DNA of 64,000 nt from Tretioscincus oriximinensis (GCA_022410635.1 JAJVDF010000344.1:38439-102438), one strand, 5' to 3'. Shown: positions 31,361-41,507, counted from the stretch's first letter. Notes: a model not told the origin generated them from the letters alone. Made by a program: numbers and translations.

Positions 31361-31434
31361 CTCTAAACACTGACTAAGTAGATTGCAGTCTGTGTTTAGG
31401 GGTGTTGTATTCTGTATTTTTTTTNAAAAAAAAC

Positions 31435-31620
31435 ATCCATATACTCCAATATCCTGCCTTGAACCCAAAGATCTCTTTCAGGTTAACTACAAAAACAAGA
31501 GTACACAATTAATAATTTAAAACAGAGCCTGAAAGTGGGGAAAGAGAAGCTGTTTCTTCAGCCTATGGCCGGGTTAAAGAGATGCGTCTTCTGAAATTTT
31601 TCTGAATGAATACAGGACAG
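31435..31620. repeat. Unclassified dispersed repeat D fragment
   Basis: 'tatcctgccttgaacccaaa', A-rich interior, 'tttcttcagcctatggccgg'. Confidence 0.55.
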
Positions 31621-31769
31621 CCGTCATTTTTATTGTGATCCACCCTGTGATCTTTGGGTACAGGGTGGAATATCGAATCTCCTGGAATCCATAAGCACTC
31701 CTACTCCAGATTTCCCAGCAGAGATTTAGAAGTGGTTTGCTATTCCCGTTTCTGAAGTCCATGTGAACT

Positions 31770-32142
31770 TGTCTCATAAAACACCACAGTCAGTTGATAC
31801 TGACTTCACTTTATCCGTCAGATCTTCCCATGAGGCTCAGCTGACGGTCCCAACTCCTTCAGTTGTCAAAGGGACATGGACACATGGAAGGGCCTTCTCC
31901 GTGGTAGCCCCCATGGGGTCTAATTCTCTTCCCTCCAGGGTTTCTCAGGCACCTACATGGGACACCTTGTGAAGGCACACCTGTTCACTCTCGCCTTTGA
32001 CTGATCCAAAGATTTCCTTCACTTTGAAGGCGTTGCTACTATTCTTAATGGTTCTATTTTATGGTTCTTTATTGAGATTCACCCAGAGACCTTCAGGTAT
32101 AGGGCAGAATATAAGTGTAAATAAGTAATAAATGAATAAAAT
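31770..32142 (+). mobile_element. L2 LINE ORF2 C-terminus and 3' tail
   Basis: 'ggaagggccttctccgtggt' encodes the GRAFSVVAP word typical of L2-type ORF2 ends. The tail 'gagaccttcaggtatagggc' with ATAA units follows. Confidence 0.75.
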
Positions 32143-32245
32143 CAGTTGTTTGAACCCATGGAAGCTGAAGGTCCCTCCCTACTTTTCCACCCTAAACGCC
32201 CTTCTCCAACACTTCCCTACTCACCAAGGTTGTCTTCCTTGGCAG

Positions 32246-32740
32246 CGAGTATGATATCTACGGCTTCCAAACCATTCCGGAAGATGACGAAGAGGAAAAG
32301 TTGGTGGCCAAAGTGCGGGCTCTGGACCTCAAGTCCTTGTCCCTCACGGAGAACCAAGAGATGTCCACGGCGGTGAAGTGGGAGAACTTCCTCGCCGGCA
32401 CCATGAACCGAGAGATGGTCCGTTCCGTGGAGCTGAAGAACCTGATCCGGTCTGGGATCCCGCACGCACACCGGTCCCATGTCTGGAAGTGGTGCATCAG
32501 CCTCCATGTGAAGAAGTTCAAGGACCGGGCAGACCCGGGCTACTTCCAATCCCTTCTGCAAAACGCCCTGAAGAAGCAGAATCCGGCCTCCAAGCAGATT
32601 GAGCTGGACCTGCTCAGGACTTTGCCCAACAACAAGCACTATTCTTCCCCCACCTCGGAAGGTGTCCAGAAGTTGCGGAATGTGTTGCTGGCATTTTCGT
32701 GGCGGAATCCAGACATAGGATATTGCCAGGGGCTGAACAG
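32246..32740 (+). CDS. TBC1D2B: TBC1D2B exon 9 (start of TBC domain, both catalytic fingers)
   Basis: Acceptor 'cttggcag' ends at 32245, donor AG|GTAGGG after 32740; phase 2 at both ends. Starts SEYDIYGFQTIPEDDEEEKL and continues LVAKVRALDLKSLSLTENQE. The TBC domain opens near LIRSGIPHAHRSHVWKWC. TBC RabGAPs use a dual-finger mechanism: the Arg finger motif IxxDxxR is present as IELDLLR (Arg codon 32616-32618) and the Gln finger motif YxQ as YCQG (Gln codon 32727-32729). This is the largest and most GC-rich coding exon here and one of the most conserved. Confidence 0.99.
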
Positions 32741-32946
32741 GTAGGGGGGCTTTTCAGGGGTGGGACTCTGCCCGTTTGCACCTCTTCAGTACAAACAGTG
32801 CCTAATGTTTTGTTGAGTTTGGCGAACCGGATGAGTTACGGGTGCCCAATAGCCCCTCCCACCTCAGGCCCCGCCTCTTGCCAGAAATGACATCACCTAA
32901 GATGCCATTTCTAGTTGGTGCTTCCTGAGATGCTGTCAGTTAAGAA

Positions 32947-33295
32947 TAGGCTGACCAGATTTTGCGAGGCCCAAACTGAGCCCAAATTGTCCCCTCCCGA
33001 GAAATCTGCAAAGCACATGAGAATTTTTTGAATGCGAGAATTTTTAGAAGTGTGTGAGAAATTTGCATTTTTTAATTTTTTACTGAGGGGAGGGTGCCTT
33101 CAGGAGCTGCCCCCGGTTGCCAGAGCCCCCTAGTGGTGGTGCAGTGAATTTTGTTTTTTAAAAATTCTTTTTTTTTCCCCTCAGCAAAAACAGGATAATC
33201 CCCCCCCCCACCACCACCCTGGGAGGAAGGGGCAAGGTAGGCACTCCGAAACCATGGTTACCCCCNCAAAAGGGGTCATCTGGTCGGCCAGAAAA
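32947..33295. mobile_element. hAT-like MITE, second copy
   Basis: Left end 'taggctgaccagatttt', right end 'ggtcatctggtcggcca'. Flanks 'gttaagaa' and 'cttaagaa' agree at 7 of 8 bases. Same interior as 10789-11136, including 'ttgccagagccccctagtgg'. Confidence 0.8.
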
Positions 33296-33407
33296 CTTAA
33301 GAAGGTTTTCCTAGGAGCTGCAATCGGAAGTGATGTCGGTGTTAGGGCAGAGAAACAGTTAAATTATTCCCACCACTGGAGCTTTTCCTTTTTCACCCCT
33401 TTTTTTN

Positions 33408-34065
33408 AAAAAAAGACTTTAAACTACTTGATTATCAAAGCATATTACAANTGATTTACATTCATATCTTCCGTGTTTCAAACAATTTCCCTCCGTTCTC
33501 CCCTCCCTCCCTCTTCCCATCCTCCCACCCTACCCTCCTCTTTCACAAATTGTTTCCTTTTCTTTGCCGTTTTGGGTTAATCACCATGTCAGTTTTACCA
33601 CTTCCACATCTTATATACTTTAACCCACAACCATTTCTCTTTACTTTCCCTTATTTCCCCTTCAATTAGAAACTGAAATTACAATCCCATTAGTGATACT
33701 TCATACATTTTCTGTACTCTCCATAATGCCCTCTCTCCCCGGCCACCTAGTTTCCTTTATTCTCCTGACTTCCCTTATTTCTTCTCTTTTCATATTTATC
33801 TCCACATCCTATATTCCATACATCTTGTCCATAAGCCCTTAACTTTACAGGCATAATATTATCTAAATCTCCTTGTGTTTTTACCATTTGGTTATTCTCA
33901 TCTGCAGACAAAAAATATTTGTGTCTCCCAAACTTTATCCCAAAAATCTTTCCTTTTTTTGGTATTCCTATACCAACACCTTCTTAGCCCAACAACTTCC
34001 TGATACATTTGGGAAGAAATGTGACAATTGCACCAGTATCCTGTACCATTTATGGACTTGGAGCT
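33408..34065 (-). mobile_element. L1-like LINE 3' end, antisense (candidate)
   Basis: C/T-rich + strand after a T-run/A-run junction with an N (33407). The minus-strand translation near 33900-34060 gives broken KWYR..VQL- and FWDKVWE-like words reminiscent of the L1 ORF2 C-terminus. Confidence 0.45.
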
Positions 34066-34069
34066 TAAC

Positions 34070-34125
34070 AGGAGAAAGGTAGGTGGCAGGAGCTTCCGTG
34101 GACACATCGACTTCTTCAGATGCTC
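34070..34125 (-). mobile_element. Hammerhead-like repeat fragment
   Basis: Minus strand of 34120-34092 has CTGAAGA then GGAAGC around a decayed stem. Immediately followed by the CR1 3' end. Confidence 0.5.
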
Positions 34126-35600
34126 ATAGAGTCATAGAATCCCAGAATTGGAAGGGTTAATGAATCCTGCTCAATGTAGGATTCATTAAACCATCCCAGA
34201 CAGATGACTATCCAGTCTCTGAAGACTTCCAGCAAACTCACCTCCTCCAGTGGCAACTTGTTCCACTGGTTTATCACTCTGACCGTGAGAAAGTTTTTTC
34301 TGATATCTAATCTCCTCCCATGCAATTTCATCCCATTATTTCTAGTCCTTCCATGTGCCAAAGAAAACCATGCTGATCCCTCTGCTCTGTGGCAGCCCTT
34401 CAGGTATTTGCAGGCAGCTATCAGGTCTCCTCTTAGTCTTCTCTTTTGCAGACTAAACATCTCTAGATCCTTTAACCGCTCCTCATAGGATTCATGGTTT
34501 CCAGACCACTCACCACCCTTGTAACACTTGTGCATCAATTTAATACCCCCTGAGGAACGATGGGCCATCGCATTTGTCATATGTTTAAAGGGGCTGTATT
34601 TAAGAATAGGAGCCTGCCAGCCCCATGCCAGTGTTAAATGCCTTTTTAAATTGGGCCCCCCAGAGCTGAACACAGGATTCCAAGTGTGGTCATGCCAAAG
34701 TCCTGTAGAGAGGAATAATTCCTTCATGTGATCAAGATTCCATGCTCTTCTTAATACACCCCAGGATTGTGTTTGATGTTTTTGCAGTTGCTTCACACTG
34801 TTGACTCATGTTTAGGCTGTGATCTATCAATATATCCAGGTCCTTTTCACCTGTGCTGTTGCTCAGACATATTCCTTCCATTCTATATGTGCTGTTTTCA
34901 TTTTTCTTGCCCAGATGTAGGATAAGAACATAAGAAGAGCCATACCGGATCGGGCCAGAGCCCATCTAGTCCAGCATTACATCTAGTTGCATTTCTCTCT
35001 ATTAAATGCTGTTATTTTCAGTCCATTATTCCAGTTTGTCTAGATCTTTTTTGAATCCTTTCTCTATCTTGCTTAGTATGAGCAACCCCTCCTAACTTTG
35101 TGTCATCTGCAAACTTGATACGTTTTCCTTCAATTCCCTCATCTAGGTCATTTATGAATATGTTAAATAGCACTGGGCCTAGGACAGACCCTTGTGGTGC
35201 CCCACTTGAAACAGTCTTCCAATGGGATGTGCAACCAGTTATTACCACTCTTTGAGTACTAAGCCAGTTCTGAATCCATCTGTTATTTTGTCAATCCCAT
35301 ACTTGACCATTTTTTCAATAAGGATGGAATGAGAGATTTTGTCAAATGCTTTGCTGATCAACCCACTTGGTTTTTCTATCATAGAAAGAAATCAGATTAG
35401 TCTGGCATGACTTGTTTGTTACAAATCCATGTTGGTTCTGGTTAATGACTGCATTCCTATCCAAGTGCTGGCACACAGCCTGATTTATATCCTTTTCAAG
35501 GAGCTTTCCTGGTGTGGTTTCCTGGGTCCACCTTTTTCCCCTTTTTGAAAATAGGGACAACATTTGCCCTCCTCCTTTCTGCCTGCCTTCCTCCTGTTAG
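34126..35600 (-). mobile_element. CR1 LINE with reverse transcriptase motifs, antisense, about 1.5 kb
   Basis: Longest CR1 of the window. The minus strand carries the RT words [20 protein letters not shown] and [11 protein letters not shown] (catalytic FADD) at about 35200-35085, then the ORF2 C-terminus RLDIRKNFLTVRVINQWNKL and the 3' octamer end at 34126. Frames are broken several times. A 65-bp piece of a TGTTCTTA-type CR1 is inserted at 34921-34985. Confidence 0.93.
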
Positions 35601-35850
35601 TCTCCAAGAACTACAAGCCCCTTTACTGGACTTTCTACTGAGCCTAACACAAATCATTTATGGGATGTCTTCCTTCAAGTCCTCTTCCTTCCATTATTTT
35701 TAGTTTCCTTTGTTCTCTCAACTTCCCTTATTTCCTCTCTCCATGTCTCATATTCTATATATCTCTTCTTCTGCTTTTGTTTTACGAACCCACTGGAGCT
35801 TTTCAGTACACCACATTTTTCAGTTGATTTTTCTGTTTCTTTTTTTCCCT
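35601..35850. other. C/T-rich intron 9 end
   Basis: Resembles the C/T-rich stretch at 33480-33800 ('cccttatttcctctctccat') and may be the other part of the same antisense LINE. Its last 40 bases are the polypyrimidine tract of the exon 10 acceptor. Confidence 0.4.
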
Positions 35851-35861
35851 TTTAATTCCAG

Positions 35862-35979
35862 GTTGGCTGCCATCGCCTTGCTCTACTTAGAACAGGAAGA
35901 CGCCTTTTGGTGCCTGGTTACAATTGTAGAGGTCTTCATGCCGCAGGATTATTACACTAAAACACTATTGGGGTCCCAG
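35862..35979 (+). CDS. TBC1D2B: TBC1D2B exon 10 (TBC domain)
   Basis: Acceptor 'taattccag' ends at 35861, donor CAG|GTATGG after 35979. Phase 2 in, phase 0 out. Completes R, then LAAIALLYLEQEDAFWCLVT, IVEVFMPQDYY and TKTLLGSQ; human differs only at a few positions (LVAVALLYLEQEDAFWCLVT). Helical core of the TBC fold after the Gln finger. Confidence 0.99.
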
Positions 35980-36077
35980 GTATGGAATTCATGAGGAGGG
36001 GCTGGATGTAAGAGAGGAGATGGGATTTCACAACTGACTGCTTTTACAATCCGAGTTGAGTCTCTCTATAAATAAAG

Positions 36078-36178
36078 TTCGTCGCCACGATTGTACCTTT
36101 GTCCAATTGCAGTGCTGGAATGGATGACGTCAGAGGGAATGACGTCGCTGGGTTGGACAAAGGTTCCATCGTGATGAC
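36078..36178. repeat. About 100-bp inverted repeat carrying a CRE palindrome
   Basis: Arms 'acgattgtacctttgtccaa' and 'ttggacaaaggttccatcgt' pair with one mismatch zone. The loop holds TGACGTCA (36125-36132) and TGACGTCG (36140-36147). Looks like a small MITE; no obvious TSD. Confidence 0.65.
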
Positions 36179-36303
36179 GATCATGTGGTGAGGTGAGCTG
36201 GTTTTCAGCTCCCCCAGCCAAAGCCGGAATGGAATGGAGGAGGCAGGTGGGACCTCTCCTCGGTGTCACCCTTCAGCTGCCCCTTGACATTGGCAAGTGC
36301 TGA

Positions 36304-36622
36304 AAGGGCACCAAGAAGAAGAAGAACTGGGTTCTTATACCCCGCTTTTTCTCACCTTTCAAAGGGACTCAAAGCAGCTTACAAGGGTATTTTGCCTGAA
36401 GGCTCACATTCTATCTTCCCCCACCAGGCTGTGGTGGTTCCCATGTATCTACTTGCAGTTGTTGCAATTTCTTGCAATTCATGCTTTCGAATAGCTGCGT
36501 TGACTAGAGCTCCAGGCTAGTGGAAGGGGCTCACCCCTCCCCACGTCCCACACAGGGCTTCGAAACGCCATCTCCCAGCTGAGGGACAGATTCCTTAGCA
36601 ACTGAGCTATCCGTGCCTGCAG
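36304..36622 (-). mobile_element. Sauria-like tRNA SINE, antisense
   Basis: (GAA)n end, 'gggactcaaagcagcttaca', and head 'ccttagcaactgagctatcc'. Confidence 0.9.
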
Positions 36623-36739
36623 GATAGAAGGATAGAAGGAGAAGAGTCTTTTTGTATAACCCACTCGTGGGACTGAGGATATGATCCGGAGTAAGACTCA
36701 GTCCAAGAAGGGTCTTAGTATATAGATTTTTTAGCAAGA

Positions 36740-36905
36740 GGGTCTCGTAGCAAACTATGAGCCTTAGTCTGGGTGACAGAGGTTGGCCATTCGCTTGCCA
36801 GTATAGACTATGGCAGGCCCTATTTGGGGCCTGCCATAGTCTACACTAGCATGTGGATGGCAGGCACTTTTTCTAAGGCATGGGCCAGGATAAGGCTCCA
36901 TGTGC
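36740..36905. mobile_element. Palindromic foldback element, near full length
   Basis: Arms 'gccagtatagactatggcag' and 'tgccatagtctacactagca' around 36823; outer 'gagccttagtctggg' and 'ccaggataaggctc' also pair. Confidence 0.82.
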
Positions 36906-37064
36906 ACAGGGACTAAATCTACTGCTTCACGATGGTAGTCAATAAAAGATCACGCTANCACCATTTGCGATTGTTGTTAGATGCTATGAGACCCCTTTGA
37001 TGAATAAAGTGAAAGCTAGAGTGAAATCCTTTGATCCGATTTCTCCACGCCAGAATTCATTTTA

Positions 37065-37372
37065 GAGGTAGTGGTAGCTAACAGCTTGGATAGTTTCAAG
37101 ACAGGACTAGACAGGTTTATGGACACTAAGGGTATAAATGGATACTAAGATAGTTGTCTGGATGTTGCCTCCGGGATGGAGCAACAGGCAGGACTCTTGA
37201 AATACCATTTGCAGGGAGTCGCGAATAGGAGCAGCATATTTTGCTTTCCTCTGTTCGGACTGCCCAGGTGCATCTGGTGGGCCTCTGTGTGACACAGAAT
37301 GCTGGACTCGATGGGCTGTGGCCTGATCCAGGATGGCTCTTCTTATGTTCGTATGTTCTTATGTTCTTGCGC
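37065..37372 (+). mobile_element. CR1 tail (TGTTCTTA type), sense, with repeated 3' octamer
   Basis: 'ggtagtggtagctaacagct' to 'tatgttcgtatgttcttatg'; about three octamer copies at the end. Confidence 0.9.
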
Positions 37373-37611
37373 ACGGGAGCATTTTGTCTTGATACTTGAT
37401 GCAACNCAAATTCAAATCGCCAATTGGTTTGGTTCCCTGTGTGAACAAGGACAGAAACTTTAGGTGGCTGTGAAGGGTGAAATCTGCTGCCTTGATCATC
37501 TGACCCTTTGTACATATGATGAGTTTATGACTGCAAAATCGCACCCTGCTTTTTCCCACAGCTGGAAAGGCTAAATGTTACCTCTNGTGTACAGGGTGTG
37601 GAATTTTGAGC

Positions 37612-37790
37612 ATGAGAACCTAAGAGGAGCCCTGCTGAATGGGGCCGGAGCCCATCTTGTCCAGCATTCTGTCTCACACAGAGGTCCACCAATTGCACTA
37701 GGGCAGTCTGGAACAAAAGGGCGGGGTAGACACTCCCAAACCGGGTTCCCCCCCCAAAAAAAGGGGGTCATTTGTTCAGCCTCGATAACA
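37612..37790. mobile_element. CR1 3' fragment (antisense) joined to a hAT MITE end
   Basis: 37612-37715 antisense CR1 ('gagaacctaagaggagccct'). 37722-37786 matches the right end of the 32947 hAT element ('gggggtcatttgttcagcct'). Confidence 0.75.
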
Positions 37791-37902
37791 ACAACAATAA
37801 AGTTGTTGCTGAAGCCGGTCCTAGTTAATNCATCCTTCCTCAAGGTCCTCAGTGTTGTGTGTTTACATGTCTAATGCAAAATTNCCTCCTTTCTCCGGTT
37901 AG

Positions 37903-38088
37903 GTTGATCAGAGGGTCTTCAAGGACCTGATGAGCGAGAAACTCCCCCGCTTGCACAACCACTTNGAGCAATACCGAGTGGATTACACGCTCATCACCTT
38001 CAACTGGTTCCTGGTTGTGTTTGTGGACAGTGTGGTGAGCGAGATTCTCTTCAAGATATGGGACTCGTTTTTATACGAGGGTCCAAAG
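37903..38088 (+). CDS. TBC1D2B: TBC1D2B exon 11 (TBC domain)
   Basis: Acceptor 'ctccggttag' ends at 37902, donor AAG|GTATGT after 38088. 62 codons, phase 0 to 0. Reads VDQRVFKDLMSEKLPRLHNH, then the TTN codon at 37963-37965 (F or L; human has F), then VDYTLITFNWFLVVFVDSVV and WDSFLYEGPK. The FNWFLVVFVD stretch is a hallmark of the C-terminal half of the TBC fold. Confidence 0.98.
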
Positions 38089-38360
38089 GTATGTAGTGCA
38101 ATTCTGGAGCCTTTTGTAGGTCGAATGCTGAAGCCGGTATCTTTCTCTGTTTTGTTTAAAACATCTGAACCAGAGATGTCAGACTGGTGACCGTCCAGTT
38201 GTTCCTGAACCACCATTCCACACCCGGCATCTCGTCTAGTCCGGGAACATCTGGAAGGCCACCCCTTTGGCTTCTCTGCTAAAATGAACTATTGGTGAAG
38301 GTCGCTGCTTCTCTGCTAGTATGGGTTGGTTTGTTGTCCCTTAGAGGCTCATAAAATTGC

Positions 38361-38365
<5 letters not shown>

Positions 38366-38399
<34 letters not shown>

Positions 38400-38452
38400 G
38401 AAGAAGGAGAAGAAGAAGGAGAAGAAGGAGAAGGAGAAGGAGAAGGAGAAGT
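38366..38452. repeat. (GAT)n-(GAA/GGA)n compound microsatellite
   Basis: About ten GAT units, then GAA and GGA units, purine-rich on the + strand. Confidence 0.95.
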
Positions 38453-38690
38453 GTGGTCGTCCCAAAGTCCTGTAGAGAGGAATAATTACTTCACGTGAGC
38501 GAGATTCTATCCCCCTCTTGATACATCCCAGGATTGTGTTTGCCTTTTTTGCAGCTGCTTCACCCTGTTGACTCAAGTTTAGTCTGTGATCTACCAATAC
38601 ACCTAGGTCCTTTTCAGCTGTGCTGCTGCTCAGACATATTCCTCCCGCTCTATATGTGCTGTTTTTATATATATTTTTGCCCAGATGTAG
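38453..38690 (-). mobile_element. CR1 internal fragment (ATTCTATG type), antisense
   Basis: The minus frame reads [20 protein letters not shown] and [15 protein letters not shown], as in the sense copy at 63130-63290. Confidence 0.85.
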
Positions 38691-38714
38691 GCATTATTGG
38701 CTACCCTTGTTTCA

Positions 38715-39143
38715 GAAATTGCAGCTGGAGCAGAATAGAGCCGCTAGGCTGTGAGCCTGTGCAGGTGGCCGGACACACTTTACTCTGGTCCTGAATNAAC
38801 TGCACTGGCTGCCCGTTCGCTACCAAGCCCAATTCAAGGTTCTAACATTGACTTAAAAGGCCCTAAATGGTTTGGACCACAAATATTTGAAGAACCACCT
38901 GCCTTCTCCCATTGATACCTTTCTGCACTTTAAGACCTTCTCATGAGGCCCTCCTGACAGTCTCACCTCCTACCCTCACCTTCCCCCTATGGACATGTGG
39001 GGTGACCTTCTCTGTGGTAGCCCCAAGGTTGTGGAATCCTCTGCCCTCTGAGGTGCATCAGGGCACCTGCGCTGTACATGCTCAGGCGTTTGGTGAAGAC
39101 GCACCTGCTCACCTACGGCTGTGCCAAAATATCCCCTGTCTTT
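38715..39143 (+). mobile_element. L2 LINE ORF2 C-terminal part, sense
   Basis: Broken frames give LEQNRAARL, then sequence resembling LHWLPVRY, and 'gtggtagccccaaggttgtg' (VAPRLWNPLPSEV). It resumes at 39459 after a SINE insertion. Confidence 0.8.
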
Positions 39144-39458
39144 GAAGAAGAAGAAGAAGAAGAACTTGGTTCTTATACCCCACTTTTCTCACCTTTCCAA
39201 GGGACTCAAAGCGGCTTACAAGGATATATTTTGCCCGAAGGCTCACATTCTATCTTCCCCACCAGGTGATGGTGGTTCCCATGTATCTACTTGCAGTCAG
39301 TTGCAATTTCTTGCAATTCATGCTTTCGAATAGCTGGGTTGGCTGGAGCTGCAGGCTAGTGGAAGGNGCTCACCCCTCCCCACGTCCCACACAGGGCTTC
39401 NAAACCCCATTTCCCAGGCGAGAGANGGATTCCTAAGCGACTGAGCCATCCGTGCTTG
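39144..39458 (-). mobile_element. Sauria-like SINE inserted in the L2, antisense
   Basis: (GAA)n, 'gggactcaaagcggcttaca', head 'cctaagcgactgagccatcc'. Flanks 'ctttgaa' and 'cttgaa' match the uninterrupted L2 at 32013 ('ctttgaaggcgttg'), so they look like the target duplication. Confidence 0.9.
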
Positions 39459-39539
39459 AAGGCGTTGTTCTATTTTAATCTGGGTTTTTTATTATTATTG
39501 GGAACCGCCCTGAGACCACTGGGTATAGGGCAGAATATA
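39459..39539 (+). mobile_element. L2 LINE 3' tail
   Basis: 'aggcgttgttctattttaat' and 'gagaccactgggtatagggc', cut by the MITE at 39540. Confidence 0.8.
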
Positions 39540-39773
39540 CAGGGTGCTTCAAAAATTGTATACACACTTTGAACTTCCATAGAAAATTTATTTACTGTTT
39601 TACAAAATTAAATTTCAGGATTTCCCAATTTGAACAGTATTAACATTTGTTATTCACATTTTATTTACATTGGACTTTAAGCTTTCTAATTTCCTGAAAT
39701 TTAACTTTGTAGAACAGTAAATAAATTCTCTGTGGAAGTTCACAGTGTGTATACATTTTTTTGAAGCTCCCTG
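39540..39773. mobile_element. Mariner-like MITE, copy 2 (foldback)
   Basis: Inverted ends starting CAGGGTGCTTC, TA flanks at 39538-39539 and 39774-39775. The interior is itself inverted ('aaattaaatttcagg' and 'cctgaaatttaacttt'). Confidence 0.93.
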
Positions 39774-39775
39774 TA

Positions 39776-40030
39776 TATGTAAGCAGACAGACAGTCAGAG
39801 AGGGAGAGAAAAGCAGCAGGAATTTCTGTAAAGTCTACTTTACAGAGAGAGAGAGGAAGGAAGGAAGGAAGGAGAGAGGGAGGGAGGAAGAGGAGAAGCT
39901 TCTGTAGGCAAGTTTGCTTCCTAGATAGGAAGGGAGGGAGAGATGGATGGACAGATATGGGTAGATACGGAAGAATGGATAAATGAATGCTTGGATGGAT
40001 AGATGGGTGAATTGGTAGGTAGGTTTAGCC
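39776..40030. repeat. Purine-rich and GGAT-type simple sequence
   Basis: GAGA and GGAA runs (39790-39900) then GGAT/TAGA units to about 40010. Confidence 0.8.
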
Positions 40031-40230
40031 CATGCGGACATTAGGCAAATCTACAGTTTTCTTACTATTAAAGAGTACATTATATAATTTGTTGACCCCA
40101 AATGTTTTAACTAAGTACATTTGTCTGTATAAAATGTTTCATTTCAAAAATGCTGGCACTCCAAAAAAAGAAAAAGAATGTTAAGGGTTGTTTATTGTTC
40201 TCTGTCCGTTGGTCTTGGTCAAATATCCAG

Positions 40231-40352
40231 GTTATATTCAGGTTTGCTTTGGCGCTCTTCAAATACAAAGAGGAGGAGATTTTAAAGCTACAGGACTCCA
40301 TGTCAATATTCAAGTACCTCAGATACTTCACACGCACAATCCTTGATGCAAG
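40231..40352 (+). CDS. TBC1D2B: TBC1D2B exon 12 (end of TBC domain)
   Basis: Acceptor 'aatatccag' ends at 40230, donor AG|GTAATT after 40352. Phase 0 in, phase 2 out. Reads VIFRFALALFKYKEEEILKL, then QDSMSIFKYLRYFTRTILDA; identical to human over nearly the whole exon. Last helices of the TBC domain. Confidence 0.99.
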
Positions 40353-40454
40353 GTAATTGCCTTTTAAAATTAGACAGTTGCCATATCACCTGTGATTTAA
40401 GATGCCCTGGCATGTGTTTGTCGCATAACAGTAGGACCAGGGGGCCTTCCTTTT

Positions 40455-40840
40455 CTGGTGGGCCTCTGTGTGACACAGAATGCTGGACTTGATGGGCTGT
40501 GGCCTGATCCAGTATGGCTCTTCTTATGTTCTTATGTTCTTGAAGCTGATGGGCAGAAGAGTGAGGACAGACAAGGGAAAGCTTGAAGACAGGGTTAGAC
40601 AAGTTCATGTAAGCCAACAGTATAAACGGCTACTAGGTTGGATGTCTTCATTCTGCCTCTGAGATGGAGCAACAGGCAGGATTCCTGAAATGCCATCTGC
40701 AGGGCATCGAGAACAATTGAAGGTTTTGGCTTCTTCTGTTCCAGGCTGCCCATGTGCAATTGGTGGGCCTCTGTGTGAGACAGAAGGATGGACTAGGTGG
40801 GCTCCAGCCCCATTCAGCAGGGCTCCTCTTAGGTTCTTAT
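40455..40840 (+). mobile_element. Two CR1 tails (TGTTCTTA type), sense
   Basis: 40455-40540 ends in two octamers ('ttatgttcttatgttctt'). 40545-40840 is a second, longer tail ending 'cctcttaggttcttatg'. Confidence 0.88.
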
Positions 40841-40992
40841 GAGCTGAGCAGAACCCACCAACCCCTGCTTCAACCCACCAGAGCCATCGGCCCACCTGCT
40901 CTAACCCACCAATTGGCTGATCGCTATTAGAATANAATTTTAGAATGCCATTTTTAAATACAAATATGGCATAGTACAGGTACTATAATATA

Positions 40993-41194
40993 CAGGGTGC
41001 TTCAAAAAATGTATACACACTGTGAACTTCCATAGAAAATTTATTTACTGTTATATAAAGTTAAATTTCAGGAAATTAGAAAGCTTAAAGTTCAATGTAA
41101 ATAAAACGTAAATAACAAATGAGTACGAGTCACCACTGATTCTGTACATCGTATGGAGGTTCAAAGTGTGTATACATATTTTTGAAGCACCTTG
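40993..41194. mobile_element. Mariner-like MITE, copy 3
   Basis: Left end CAGGGTGCTTCAAAAAATG with TA before it (40991-40992); right end '...gaagcaccttg' followed by TA (41195-41196). 202 bp. Confidence 0.92.
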
Positions 41195-41198
41195 TATA

Positions 41199-41506
41199 CA
41201 GTAGAACCCCTGTTATCCGAACTAAAGGGGGCGGACCCATTTCGGATAACGCACTTTTTCGGATAATCCATGAATAGTCCATTTTCTCATTTTTGGCTGT
41301 TTAATGCCTCTGCCTGCCTGCCGGGGGCCAAAGGAGGCAGGACGAGTAAGAGCACGAGCGCCGGCAGGTTCCCACACGCTGCCGCCCAAGCGCGGGTGTG
41401 CGGGAGCAAAGCCGGNGAGGCTGAAGGTTGGTAAAAATGTACTGTAATACTGTTCGGTTAAGCCGGCTTTCGGTTAAGCGAAGTTCGGATAACCGGGGTT
41501 CTACTG
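41199..41506. mobile_element. pogo/Tigger-like MITE with CAGTAGAACCCC ends
   Basis: Left CAGTAGAACCCCTGTTATCC, right GGATAACCGGGGTTCTACTG, TA on both sides (41197-41198, 41507-41508). 308 bp with a CpG-rich centre. It sits two bases from the previous MITE. Confidence 0.92.
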
Positions 41507-41507
41507 T

